Numbered from the stretch's first letter, positions 12,301 through 23,330 are shown. The stretch is 64,000 nt of DNA from Rhynchonema sp. JSB1_4 (GCA_030248065.1 JASAMV010006194.1:1-64000); one strand, 5' to 3'. Notes: generated by a model not told the origin, from the letters alone. Program-made: numbers and translations.

Positions 12301-12527
12301 GTTCCGTTTGTGCCTCCTTCAGCACATTCCAATTGCTGCTCTTGTCTTTGCAATCTCACCTGTATGGCATGCTGTCTGAGTGTCTCCAACATTTGCTGTG
12401 GTGTCTGTGACCGATCGAGATTCACGTGGATTTTCGACACTCCCATTTGAAGGGTGACACAGAAACGCTCCTCGCTGTTCGCATCCACTTCCATGACTCG
12501 AGGATATTTTAGGTTATGTACTTTCAA
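6398..12527 (-). CDS. PRKD: Protein kinase D family serine/threonine kinase
   Basis: This diacylglycerol-responsive kinase is assembled from about 15 minus-strand exons. In order these are: a ubiquitin-like N-terminal part (12360-12494 or 12527, [18 protein letters not shown]), a short exon near 12085-12175 ([18 protein letters not shown]), C1a split over 11758-11910 and 9752-9844, C1b (9531-9691 and 9344-9479), a linker (9148-9243), and a PH domain (8955-9094, 8777-8893, 8434-8537) with a Q-rich linker near 8600-8720. The kinase domain follows (8297-8374, 8132-8228, 7947-8067, 7652-7887, 6811-6905, 6651-6749, 6398-6565). It shows [37 protein letters not shown] and [12 protein letters not shown]. 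The activation loop reads [10 protein letters not shown], so the second regulatory Ser of vertebrate PKD is Thr here. The intron between the C1a halves contains a scramblase gene on the other strand. The ULD-to-C1a part is the least certain. Confidence 0.9.
6979..7638. mobile_element. hAT-type MITE, copy 1, in a kinase-gene intron
   Basis: The 660-base element starts CAGGGTTGGGCAAAAAAA and ends TTTTTTCCAACCCTG. It is flanked by a perfect 8-base duplication CCCCGTTG (6971-6978 and 7639-7646). The CAG-type ends and 8-base duplication are those of hAT transposons. No transposase is encoded. It sits in the PKD intron 6906-7651, with its right duplication five bases from the splice donor. An inverted full-length copy is at 48737-49404. 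Confidence 0.92.
10157..11476 (+). CDS. PLSCR: Phospholipid scramblase (nested in a kinase-gene intron)
   Basis: This scramblase-family protein (calcium-dependent bidirectional movement of phospholipids, plasma membrane) has 271 residues encoded by seven exons: 10157-10339, 10401-10574, 10729-10834, 10898-11037, 11134-11236, 11309-11367 and 11426-11476. All exon junction phases fit, giving 272 codons with the stop. It opens with a Pro-rich tail ([19 protein letters not shown]), then [16 protein letters not shown], the cysteine-rich [15 protein letters not shown] segment, [15 protein letters not shown], and the C-terminal [20 protein letters not shown], which corresponds to the family's conserved end helix, followed by DFMEFEEP. 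The whole gene lies on the strand opposite to, and inside, the intron separating the two halves of PKD C1a. The last intron holds both GAAACAT and TGATGTTTCA, the latter ending at the splice acceptor. Confidence 0.95.
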
Positions 12528-12529
12528 TA

Positions 12530-13800
12530 ATTTGATCTATTTATTTTTGAATGTGTGGTTGAAATTATATTTCGCAATAATGTGCAATCTCATGAGAACT
12601 GTTGATTTTGGAGAAACTGTTCATTTCCGATAAGTGTACCATCAATAGTATTGTCCATAGCAAGAGTGAAAAATGTTGATGCTCTCATGTGTTGCTGACT
12701 AAACAGCCCGGAGACTCGGAATACTACAATAGCTTATCGCAATGGTACAGTTTACAATCAATACGCACGAGAAAACTATGTCCAGGTAGGTGCGCACATA
12801 AGTACAACAGCAGGGCAGCAAATCGAAAATTGAATAATACGTACATTGTGCAATAAATGCAGCCCAAACCAACCAGCCGCCCTTGAGCACACACACAGCG
12901 CAGCACACCGTGTGACGTGTGCTGGAAGGTGAAGGGATGTTTATCGCGCTCTTTGCCCAGTCTCAGGTGTATGGGGCCGTATCTGCATTGAGCGTGGTTT
13001 GCGGTAACACATAACAGCAGCACACCGCTTGAATTTTTATGTGAAACGTCAGTCAGCAAAAGAGTGTGCATGGTCGCGCTAATCACGACTCGGCAATGGT
13101 CCCATGGTTTGATCAAAGAGACCACACAGTCCGCATTTATGACGACTGGGCGTGCGTTGCACCAGGCAGACAGTGCTGTGTCAACGACAAATTGAACACA
13201 CACACATTCATACCGCACAGAACGGTGTTGTTGCGCGCACGCTGTGCACATGTCTTTGTGTGACGTACGGACTGGTCACTGCTCTCTAGCCATCGCGACA
13301 GGACCTTTGTTGGTCATCCAGATTTGTTGGGCTATTCCAAATGCAGATTTCTCAAGCGAGAGTGACGCACCCAGAGTGGGCGTGTGCGACCAATGACGAG
13401 TTTTGCAACGACAAAGCACAAAAATGTTTACTCCCAATGAAAAAGTGTAGTAAAGGCACACAATTTGAAATTTGACGCCATTTGCCACAAATGTGCAAAG
13501 CTATTTGGTTACTCAATTTTTAATTCAGCCTGAATACATGACGTGTACGCGTCAAACTGACAACCTGGTTTTAAGCACTAGTACCGACAGGCAGGTATGC
13601 TGTTGAAAACTGTTTCGTTCTTCATCTATGAAATGAAGACCAATCTTTGAGGATGGCAGGAGGAACGAGGAAGTCCTAAAAGCAATCTGCGTCATTCTTT
13701 GGGTCACAATGAACGCCAAGAAAACAATGCGATAGAGCACGCAGTGTGGACAAACAAGACACATGCCATCAAGTAACTTTTATTTGAATTTGATAAACGT
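12530..13800. other. Intergenic region, no gene seen
   Basis: Upstream of the kinase gene there are only short, unsupported reading frames on both strands. No splice-joined family match, RNA gene or repeat was recognised between 12530 and the hAT-like element at 13801. The kinase promoter should lie here, but I could not place it. Confidence 0.5.
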
Positions 13801-14066
13801 CAGAGGCGTAGCTATAGGGCTGAATATAGGAGTACCTGGACAAAAAGTCATTTTTATCCAGTGCTTGTTCGATTTATGAAACGTCGTCAAAATTCCGCAC
13901 CTATAAATCATGTATCAGTCAAATCAGCAGAAGCGCGCGATTTTTTTGCTTATGAAGTGTTCTAGAGTGAAGATCCTGTGATTTATGGGTCCTTTTTTCT
14001 TCTTGTGACTTCTCGAAGAGGGCACCCCGAGCGGCCGAGGTATTTTACCCTTATCCTATGCCACTG
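13801..14066. mobile_element. hAT-type MITE, 266 bases
   Basis: The left end is CAGAGGCGTAGCTATAGG and the right end is CCTTATCCTATGCCACTG. The flanking octamers ATAAACGT (13793-13800) and ATAAAAGT (14067-14074) match at seven of eight positions. Ends and duplication length fit hAT. There is no coding capacity. Confidence 0.75.
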
Positions 14067-14412
14067 ATAAAAGTGAACCAGTTGAATACTTATTTATTAC
14101 TACACCAAATCGGAGGGTATGCTTTATCGGAAGAGTACCCACCATCCAGCAAATGATCAGTGTGTCGTTTGTAAAGATGTACATTACATTGCATCTGGTA
14201 TACAATATGTATGTTCGTGGATATTTATTTGCATCGGGTGGATCCATTCTATTCAATACTCATATCAAACCCATGGCTGCGTTTTCTATTCTAAATTTTT
14301 ATTTGCGTGTTTCGAAAGCTCGGAAGTCATGTTCATGAAATATCAGCTCGTCGTTACCCAAATGTCATCACGAAATTAACAGCCTTGGTCGAGTCTTCTG
14401 CTGACATCGGTT

Positions 14413-14925
14413 GTGGTCGGGGCCTGTTTTGACTTTGGATTTGCCACATCATCTTTCTATAAAAACAAAATGAATTCCATCCAACTCGCTTGCCGTTATG
14501 TTGACGATATTATTGTATTTGGCGACCAAGATTTCATGGCAACAGCCAGATCAATCTATCCATCTGAGATAGAATTATCCAGAACCAATGACACTTTGCA
14601 CAAAGCTGAATATTTAGACCTGAAAATTGAAGTACATGGTAATGAATGCAATATGAGTATCTATGACAAAACCCAAGACTTCAATTTTCATGTTTTGAAG
14701 TATATCCATGCAGACAGTAATGTGCATCGCCGTATTGCTTCTGGAATGCTGAATGCACAGCTGCTGAGACTTAGCAGCTGCAGCTTACGCAAGGATTTTG
14801 TTACCGTGAACCAAATGTTCCTCCACTTGCACCGCAATGGTTTTGAAAAAGAAATTTTGGCAGAAAACATTCTGTCATTTTTCGAAAATAATCAAGCTGT
14901 GGCGTTAAAATATGGAATCAAGTAA
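14413..14925 (+). pseudogene. Reverse transcriptase fragment of a retroelement
   Basis: The open frame includes CRYVDDIIVFGD, the YxDD catalytic motif of reverse transcriptases, then YLDLKIEVHGNECNMSIYDK and DFNFHVLKYIHADSNVHRR. This layout (catalytic box, YLDL, YDK-DFNF, DSN) is that of a reverse-transcriptase C-terminal half seen in uncharacterised non-LTR-like elements of invertebrates. The upstream fingers and palm motifs are missing, as is an endonuclease. It is a 5'-truncated copy ending at a stop near 14925. Family assignment (Penelope-like or other) is open. Confidence 0.75.
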
Positions 14926-15292
14926 AAAATTGGAGTTGCTACATTGATGCTACAAACCATATTACGATTATAATTGATTTTTTCCAGCTGTGAATCGAAT
15001 TGATTCGACCAAATAAGCAGCATCGTTTCAAATTGTGCTTCGAAATCGACCATTTGGACGTTTTTTACGACTGTCAACGGCATCAAAGCCGGGCATTACT
15101 CGTTGGTAAAATCCGTTACATGTTCATTTCAAAAAATTTTACACAATTTATTATACGTTACGTGAATACAGACGAGTGGTTCATCAACTGATGAGACCCC
15201 GGCCACCTCGTCTGGGTGTTATCTGTCTTGATATAGGGGTCGAAACAGATAGCGCCCCCCCCCAACGTTTTTCTTTCACACTCAGATTCGCC

Positions 15293-15420
15293 ATGAAACC
15301 CAAGGGAAAGGGCAAGAACAACCCGTCGCACCCCAAGAATCTGCCGCGCAATATCAACTTCAAAGTCAATCCATCGAAAGACAAGGAGATCAAAAAAGAA
15401 AAAATCGCCAAGGTACAGTA
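15293..15420 (+). CDS. Possible first coding exon of a Lys-rich protein
   Basis: An ATG at 15293 opens about 40 codons rich in Lys, Asn and Pro (MKPKGKGKNNPSHPKNLPRN, then KDKEIKKEKIAK). It is followed by AAG and a GTACAGT donor-like site at about 15414. I do not recognise the protein and could not find the next exon before the converging scramblase gene at 15835. It could be a real short exon or chance. Confidence 0.3.
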
Positions 15421-15834
15421 AAAAAACATAAAAACCCTTCTATTTATTTGGCATGGCATACCCTCTGCACCAAGCACTCAGTCCTGATTGTGAACTATCC
15501 TTTGACTACAGATGCATAGCTTTTACCTCAATGTGCACGGTACTTGTAATCGATGACATCCCGTCCAACTGTACAGCATCAGTACGCTTTATTGTTGCCC
15601 AAACAAATTTAAATAGTATCGCCTCATCAGTATTGATGTGTTCATTATTCTAAGTATTCCATTTCGAATACTAGTCAATTTCTAATCATTCCATTCCATC
15701 AGTATCCATGTAATGCTTCACTTTGAAAAAGGTTTCGGTTGTGATATTTTGAATCTCATTGTTTATTGGTTCACGTTCAAGGAGATTGTTGGATTGTCTT
15801 TCTTGCATAGTGGGGTATGGAATCCATTTTCACT

Positions 15835-17594
15835 TCAATAATGATGTCTGCGACTGTCACGTTTCTGGTTGTTTTCGTACGCGAGGAAGTCCTGAAATTA
15901 TTGGTCGATTGATTTTAGATTAATCAAACTACCGGATTATATCAACAAAACTCACGATCAGAAACAGTGCACCGAGCAGGGTGGCTTTCGTGCGAACGTC
16001 CAGATCCATTGGGACTAAACTCAATTATTTCCACATTTTACTAAATTTAGATTTTACTAAAATGCAAATGAAGACATCAGACGCACATGTCACAGCGAAC
16101 ATGTCGGCATCAGTGAACGCCTCTCTGACCAGACCTGACCATTGTTTGGTGATCGTACCAATCTCGTGTCGGCGGTCCGTCGACATGACCTGACAAAAAG
16201 GTGTAATATATTGTAGTTTTTCTGATATAATTAGATAACGATGTTATAGATATAATCTTGCCTTTTTAATCGAAATCAATGACTAGCCGGGAAATCGACA
16301 TCGCCACATCGACAACAGGTCAGCGGTCCATCGATGTACAGTTGTGATTCGCCATGGGCGTTGCGCACATCCAGTTTGATGGTGCAACAATCAGCTCGTT
16401 GTTTCACTTCACCGATCGGATGACCTAAAGTTCGAATGGCATGATCGATCAATTCCAAGTGATCAGAGTGAAACATCAGCTGGTCTCAACCTGGTGGTGC
16501 TTCGACGTACACCATGTCAGCACAAGCATCAATGCAATCGGCACAACACGGATACTTGCAACAGTACGCACTGCGTCGGTAGATGCGAATCACTTCCTGT
16601 AATCATCAATCAAGATCAATTATGTATAATTCACTCGCTCAATCAATGACCAAACCCGATTCGTGTTGTCCACAATGCTCAACGAGAATTGTCTGGCCGG
16701 TCCACACAGCTGCATGGTACACATGTCGGTAGTCTCGAAAGCGTAATAGCACTGTTGACCCATCGAGTTCTTGAGCACGTAGCGATTCGCTGTCTCCCAG
16801 CCGGTGATCATTTCAAGAATTTCCATTTGCTAAAAGAACGCTGCGATGTTTTGTGACCGACACAAAACTTGTAATTTTCACGTTGTTGAAGCGGGAAACC
16901 GTATATCTCATGCTTGGTTTTTTATTACGCAGTTAGATTGTTTATGTCCAACGGTCACAAAAACAACGATCAAACTTGATAAACCATGTTAAAACTGTCA
17001 GAATTTATCTTTAAAAAGTGGCTGTCAGGAACAAACGCAAGCTTGTGCCGACTTACGCTCACCCTTTTGATCATGAAAGGCAGTGAGACTGAGACAAGAA
17101 CCAGCTCGCTGACAGATGAAACCTTTGTGAAACATTTCACACGTGGCTGTTGGTTGACGAGCTGATTGGATTCCCTGCTAAATGTTCTGCGTTGCCTGAT
17201 TAAAAGGAGGAGCGTAAGTCGGCACAAGCTCGAGTTTGCTCCCGAAAGCAAATTTTTAAAAATTAATTCTCACAAATTAAACGCATTTCATTTTGTTTGA
17301 ACGATGTTTTTGTGATCACTCATCGTATATAGTCACATTTTATTGTGAAAGGCCGGATTCTGAGAGCATGCGATATCCGGTTGCCCGGTTTAAAGAACAC
17401 CTGATGCGCAAGGATTTGGTCCACCATGGAGAGATATTCGAGACCGGGCGGTACGCCTTGGAGTCGTTCTGGTTTCGGCATCCATTGTTGGGCTGGAGGG
17501 GCACCAGGTTGATTCTTGACTGGCGGGTGCATTTTGGGGATACTTTTACGATGTTTCGGCGCAGCAAAAATTGGCGGCTCTGGTAGGTATTTTG
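15835..17594 (-). CDS. PLSCR: Phospholipid scramblase, second paralogue
   Basis: This paralogue of the gene at 10157-11476 lies on the other strand. Exons are about 17401-17594, 16656-16829, 16491-16596, 16288-16424, 16087-16189, 15956-16014 and 15835-15891. Three internal exons have exactly the same lengths as in the first gene (106, 103 and 59 bases). It has a Pro-rich N-terminus (QPGAPPAQQWMPKP), PGLEYLSMVDQILAHQ, MGQQCYYAFETTDMC, the Cys cluster CCKYPCCADCIDAC, and the terminal [18 protein letters not shown] helix, ending YENNQKRDSRRHHY. Exon 4 seems to end with a GC donor (CCCG|GCTAGT) where the first gene has GT. The start codon is unclear; more N-terminal sequence may exist. The first intron contains a fold-back element. 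Confidence 0.9.
17035..17238. mobile_element. Fold-back element in a scramblase intron
   Basis: The left arm CAAGCTTGTGCCGACTTACGC (in part) and CCTTTTGATCA is matched in inverse by TTAAAAGGAGGAGCG and TAAGTCGGCACAAGCT at 17200-17232. The loop contains GTGAAACATTTCAC, itself palindromic, near 17128. The right arm includes CGTTGCCTGATT, a word shared with other fold-backs. No target duplication is clear. Confidence 0.7.
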
Positions 17595-17991
17595 GCTGAC
17601 TGTTGTGCCAGAAAACAGCAGCTTTGTACGCTTGGGAAATCTTTTAGCAATGGGAGGCTGTCGATGTCTAACTGTGATAGATTTGTCTAAAACAACCAGT
17701 GGATCAGTGTGAATGTGAAGCAACACTGAAATGATTGCTGAAATTATACTTCCCCTGACCACAGTATGAATACAATGCTTCCAAAACATTTGTAGCGTCG
17801 TAATTCACGAATCTGGCCACTGGCCAAGTACAGGAATGGCTTCGGTTTGCTTTTATTTCTCACCTATTATTCTTTCGAATCATATCATGTAATGCCGGGC
17901 AGACGCAACACGTGCAAATTTGGAAACAACTTACAGTATAATGCAGTGTTGACGAAATTGAACGACAAAAATCATGGCATATTATGCGTTA

Positions 17992-18813
17992 GGGCGCGTC
18001 CATGTAGGCCAGGGCCTGGCCGGGGCCATGAAAAATAATCTGTCCGAGACCCCGGCCCTGGCCTTACATGGGCGCACCAACAGGGCGGGGGTATATAAGC
18101 GAAACATTTCTCTGACCGGGCGACATTACAGCTACAGGATTGTGAATAATTCAACATTGTTTTCGTATATGCAGCTCGCAGCTGTGCGTGGCGTGTTCGC
18201 GTTGGGTGTGCTGTTGACTGGTTTATCAATTGCATGGCTACTTTATGCTTTTTTCTTTATATTATACAAATTTGTTCAATCAAATTAATTTAAAACGCTT
18301 TATTCTTGAATATTGGCGGATGAAACGTCACCAGGTGACATAAATTGTTTGAGCAACCGCAGTAAACGATATGGCTACTCGATTTTCGAGTAACCAATAT
18401 TTGAACGAATCAGCGAAAAGCGCACGTCGTGTATGTGCACGGTCAAAAGCGGACTGTATATACAATAATTGCAGGTAGAAGTCCAGTGCTTGTCAACCAA
18501 TATTTCAAACTGCAGCCTGAATTTGCAATTTACACATATGTATAATCTAATGAGAAAAGCACAAAATAGTAATGCCCTTGATAAATCAGGTAACAGCACA
18601 CCCAACACGAACACACCCAACGCCAAGCTGCATATACGAAAACAATGTTGAATTATTCACAACCCTGTACATAGCTGTAATGTCGTCTGGTCAGAAAATG
18701 TTTCGCTTGTACCCCGGCCCCGGCCCTGTCGGTGCGGCCATGTATACATAGGCCAGGGCCGGGGCCTCGGACAGATTACCATGGCCCCGGCCCTGGCCTA
18801 CTGGAGCGCGCCC
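17992..18813. mobile_element. Long fold-back element flanked by TTA
   Basis: Terminal arms begin GGGCGCGTCCATGTAGGCC and end GGCCTACTGGAGCGCGCCC. TTA trinucleotides flank both ends (17989-17991 and 18814-18816). The arms extend about 330 bases each way and include GGGCCTGGCCGGGGCC tracts, a GGGTATATAAGCG box with GAAACATTTC after it, and CACACCCAACACGAA / GTGTTCGCGTTGGG. A 3-base TTA duplication plus GGGC-type ends fits PIF/Harbinger-type non-autonomous elements. There is no transposase. Confidence 0.8.
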
Positions 18814-18843
18814 TTAGGCATACAAGTATACTACATATACATA

Positions 18844-20774
18844 CTCACTCGCAAAAAATCTGTAGATTCTTACAGTTTTCTGTAGGATTTCTTACAGTCC
18901 GAACTGTGCTCTCACGTCCATCAAAAAAACTGTATGTTTGTACAGTAAAAAACTGTAGGTTTCCCAAGTCAGCAGCGACTGTACTTTTCTTTCAGTTCTC
19001 TGTACTTTTACTAGGGGTCCCTTGTTTATCTACTCCCACAGATTTTCAGGCAATTTTTACTACACTTGCAACCTATAACAAGCAACAAATGACAAAGCAA
19101 CACGACAGGACGGACAGCTACATATGTGGCTAATTCTATTGTTTCAACGCAGCAAACGTGTGTTTAGTGTATTGAATAGCTACATAAGAGGGCCTACAAA
19201 CTGTCCATTTGTACAGAAAAGCAACCCTAATTTACACGCACTAGATTGTGGTGCCGCCGGATGTTGACGACAATGGACACAGCTTCGTTTCACGAACAGG
19301 CACTCTCAACATCCAATCGTATATCTTGAACGGACTACAATAATCAAGCCAACTTAACAAGCGAAAATACAATTTGGTATTGGTATCTATGTAAACATAC
19401 AAGATTGGATGGATTGTCACAAACAATTTTTTGGCTTTAGTCTCTCGTCACTCCTCCACCTCCCATGTATTATTTATTGCGCTACTTGCGTCCTCGACGA
19501 GAGTTGATCGCTTGAGTTGACGACTGTACCATTAGCCAATCAACAAATCTGACGTCATCACAATTGAGAGTCAGTTAGAAAAGAAACAAGCAAGCCGCCT
19601 GTTGATTATCGATTGTTTTTGATTGCATCCGCCAATTGTGGGTGCGAGCGCAACGAGGGTGAATGGAGTGGCATAACCGTGCTTGTTTTGAGTTGACCAC
19701 TGGCGGTTGCTGACTGTAACGGACAATAAGTTGTATCGTGTGATTATCAAGCATATTGGGTACTTTGGCGCTGCAGGTTCTTGTAAACTTATCTCTCAAT
19801 ACCACTACAGCAGCTGGAAAGAAACATACAGCACAACAAATACAAGAATCGAAATCTCGAAAAAAATCACGTCGTTGGAAGCCAGAAAGCCCGGTATGTA
19901 CCTGCTGCTTCACAGCACTGACAAAGTCGGGATTTTCTTGCAGTGGCGGCGGCGAAATGTGATTGAGCCATCTGATGGCAGTGACCTGTCAGACTCGTTG
20001 GTGTCGTCAGAGCCAGAAGTGGGGTAGATTGGGCGCTTGTTTGTTGACAGCAGAGGTCGCAATCGGGCTGGGTGTTTGGCCGGTCCGGCTCGAGCTCCCA
20101 AGTCTGCGGTCCCCCCGATTTTTGTCACAATTTTTGCAATTTTAATAAACCTATTTTTGGTGGAAAATTCATTGTTTTCAATGAAAAGGTCGTCAGATAA
20201 ACACGTACTGATCACTTACTTGCCGAGTCCGTCAGAATTTTTTTCAGAATTTTTTGACAAATAAATACCTACTTTTTAGCAAAAATAAGTCACTTCAGAA
20301 GGTTCTGGCCGACCATTCCTCCAAATCTCCGGCCCGGCCCGAACGAAAAGCCCAAAATTGTTCCTGGCCCGATTGCGACCTCTGGTTGGTAGTATGTTGT
20401 CTTATACGGTAGTGCATTCTTCGTGGCAATATAAAAAACACTCGGGCATTGGCGATAAAACGGATCTGAAGATAGAACAAAGTAAAAACAAGCATTTCAC
20501 ACAAAAACACATAAAAAAATTCCCCTTGCAAACGAAACAAGGAAAACCGCACAAAAATTTTAAACTCCCGCGCTGTTTCTGGCACAGCGTATAACTTTTG
20601 GTCAATCTTACAGAAAAACTGTAACCTTACGCTTGAATGTACAATTCCCAACTGTGATTTTTATTTTCTACAGTTGGTGGCTGTGGTTTTTTCTGTAGTT
20701 TGTCTCAGTTTTCTGTAAGTTTCCGCGGTTACAGTTGGCAACTGTAAGAAAACTACAGATTTTTTGCGAGTGAG
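18844..20774. mobile_element. 1.9-kb inverted-repeat element with TACAG/CTGTA subterminal motifs
   Basis: Ends are CTCACTCGCAAAAAATCTG and its complement CAGATTTTTTGCGAGTGAG, flanked by TA (18842-18843 and 20775-20776). Within about 170 bases of each end the pentamers TACAG and CTGTA recur many times, as transposase-binding arrays often do. No transposase frame was found inside. A hAT-like element (20051-20384) is nested within it. Confidence 0.75.
20051..20384. mobile_element. hAT-like element nested in the 1.9-kb element
   Basis: The ends are CAGAGGTCGCAATCGGGC and GCCCGATTGCGACCTCTG, a perfect 18-base inverted pair. The flanking octamers GTTGACAG (20043-20050) and GTTGGTAG (20385-20392) match at six of eight positions, as in an aged hAT duplication. 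A related terminus lies at 1820-1903. Confidence 0.75.
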
Positions 20775-20843
20775 TACATAGTTGCATTTGCACAGTCACA
20801 TTGCACGAACAGGAATTGCTCGCCAAACCAAAAAACCAATGTT

Positions 20844-21621
20844 TCACGATCTAACAACCAGCAATCTGAGCACGCTATCCTTCTTGATGTATTTGACAGC
20901 GCGTTCGTGTGTGACCATTGTGAGATCATAGCCGTTGACTTGCAGGATTTTGTCATGTTGTTTGAGGCCGGCCTGAGCCGCCGGACTGTCAGGCTCGATG
21001 TGTGTGATGTAGATGCCCTGAATGAGCAAGGTACCGGGAAATTATTGTTGTTGTCGTTGGAATCTCAAGTTTGTTGGAAAAGTAAATTCAGCGCTGTCCA
21101 GCCCATGGAAAGAGGCTTGCCCCACGGATAGAGCAGCATGTCAGCTAAATCGGCTCCGAGCATGTAGTGTTGTGCACCAAAGTCCCCTGAGTGGTCCCGA
21201 CCGCGCTGTTGTTCTGATCAGGCCCATCGGCCAACGTGCGCTCAAGCCAAAAACGAACATCCACAGTAGGTGTACATGTATCAAACAGCTCTCTCAGAAC
21301 TCAGGTGTGAAAAATGACATTTGTAATCCCCGGAAACCGTCATTTAATGGTCACAAGGAAAAATATTCACTGCGCTTGCTTATAAAAGTGGTGTAATAAA
21401 GTGGAGGTTGTAACCGTATCCGGGTAATTGAAGGGCGACATAGCCGGGTCCTGATCGATTCCACCGCCGACTTTGAACCCGACCCTATACGTCTCGATGC
21501 CGGTGTTGGGATCCCGCACCAGTTGTTTGTGCAGCTCAATAGCTCGACTCACACACTCCAATGCCGAACCGGCTGGTGCACCGTGTGCACTGTCGATCAG
21601 CATGCGATCGTGAAGTGACAT
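20844..21621 (-). CDS. TAX1BP3: Tax1-binding protein 3 (TIP-1), single-PDZ protein
   Basis: Two exons (21415-21621 and 20844-21017) encode 126 residues, close to the 124 of the human protein. The first exon carries CVSRAIELHKQLVRD and GFKVGGGIDQDPAMSPF. The second carries GIYITHIEPDSPAAQAGLK, the NGYDLTMVTHERAVKYIKK stretch and LRLLVVRS. The GF-x-V-GGGIDQDP carboxylate-binding loop and the MVTHE segment are diagnostic of this family, which consists of little beyond one PDZ domain and acts as a scaffold antagonist by occupying PDZ ligands in the cytoplasm. The stop codon TGA lies within the dispersed word TGAAACATT. The insert between the exons (about 400 bases) has no evident repeat. Confidence 0.93.
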
Positions 21622-22637
21622 CAGATTGGTGGAATTGATGTGGGCACGATATTATGACATGGGAATGTCTGAAAATGTTAGATACGTAACGATTGACGTA
21701 ACTTCGGAACTGCACTTTATCTGTGTGGTGACGCGACTGTTACTGGTGCTTCACGAGAACGGGAGAAACGGTCGTACGTATGCAATACAACCTAAAATAT
21801 ACGGTCGTTCGTTGTTTTTTCAGTAATGTTTCACCGTCGACATGGCCTTGTCAAAACGAGCAGAATAGTTAGTCAACAGTCAACACCGAAACAAAACACC
21901 AACTGTAACAAATTTCATCAGAAATAATAAAACATCAGAAAACGAGCATAATCGGAGAAGAATGTCAAAACATAAACGTATTTGTATGATTCACATTCCA
22001 GAACGCAATACTTCACATGTTTAGTCACCCGACAGATAAAATATGAAATGTGTTTATGGTGCCTGCCTGTTGATGCAATGTAACGCACAGGCAGAGTATG
22101 ATCACAGGCGCAAAAGGTTATCGATTGCGTTGTGCATAAACCGTGTGTCCAGTTCAAAGTCACAATCGCAATAACAACAACAGGGGAATGCTGTGTCTCC
22201 CGTTTCCTGTTGTAACTATGCAAGTTGCTTTGCAACACGCAACACGTTCAAATGACATTTCTTGTGTCACCTCAGCCGTTTTCGCGCACCCTGGACCGGA
22301 AAATTTTGGTTCACACATTTGATTTCAAATTATGCACGTGAAAACCGCACAAAAGCATGCCATGTCCATGTCTGGAAGTGTCAGGTGCGTGTGCCTGGTC
22401 CGTATACGGTTGGTTGACAAAGCTACTGCAAACCACTCCCATTTTGTGCTCAATCGATGCAAAGGGCAGATTTGAAATCATCCAAGAACGTTCCCCATCC
22501 ATGCGCGTTCACACCCAGAGGCAAACCTCTGGAAAGTCCAGTGGCAGCAGTATAATTATTATTCACGCGCAATAATTATGCATTGAGACGGGCTTCGCTC
22601 GAACGAAGCTATGCATGTATAATGAAATCCCTTGGCA

Positions 22638-22646
22638 CATTATATA
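22638..22646 (+). promoter_or_regulatory. Possible TATA box for the peptide gene
   Basis: ATTATATAG lies about 295 bases upstream of the ATG at 22939. It is placed plausibly for a promoter with a few hundred bases of leader, but nothing else confirms it. Confidence 0.25.
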
Positions 22647-22938
22647 GTCGTTGTTTGAAAGCTGAAAGTGTGCGTGCGAGTCCTTCCGTCTGAGTAAAAC
22701 TAAATAAAAATGGTCGGGAAATTGGATAGTGTGCGTGTGACACGTCCTACGATAACAGCTGCTGTATCGTGTATGTGCATACCCACTCAGGAGAAACAGC
22801 TTTTCCTGACATTCTCATTTTACCTACTCAGTGATGTGCCTGTGTGATGAGGTATTTGAAAATGTAGGCCAGTCCATATTATCAACCGCAGTGTATGTAC
22901 CTTCCTAAATTGATCCAGGCTCGATCCAATCTAAGAGT

Positions 22939-23330
22939 ATGACCAAACTGCTCTCAATAGTGATCATTTCGCTCTTGTCATCCCGTGCGTTTGCGTACCG
23001 CATTTGGGACAAAGGTGACATTCCGATAAATGGAAATTGGAATCTGGGCCTGTTCTTTCGCAATATGAAGTCCTCCAATGGCAAACGGTCTACAGCACAC
23101 ATCGGTGGCACACGCCACATCCTGCTAGGTGACGTCTGAGCTGTCAGAGATTATACGTGCACTTTTGTTTCTCGCTAATTTAATTTTAATGGTCGGTTTT
23201 TTTTTCAGAGTTGTGCCAATTTTCATTAATTTTAGGACCACCTAAGCGCTCGTCATTTGGATTCAACAGACATGTGAGAGTTCCAAACTGCGACTTTGAC
23301 CCCGTCTATGGCTCGGTCGTGTGCGTTTGA
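22939..23330 (+). CDS. Candidate secreted peptide precursor
   Basis: The first exon (22939-23128) starts MTKLLSIVIISLLSSRAFA, a good signal peptide, followed by YRIWDKGDIPINGNWNLG and the processing signal NGKR, which could yield an amidated C-terminus. A donor (CTAG|GTGACG) joins to an acceptor after a T-rich tract at 23208, or to a second one 27 bases further (23235); both keep the same frame. The second exon then reads GPPKRSSFGFNRHVRVPN, then a C-x10-C ending, and stops at 23330. The product is 94 or 103 residues. Signal peptide, dibasic sites and a C-terminal cysteine pair are typical of neuropeptide or hormone precursors, but I do not recognise a known family. The reading depends on the inferred intron. 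Confidence 0.5.
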
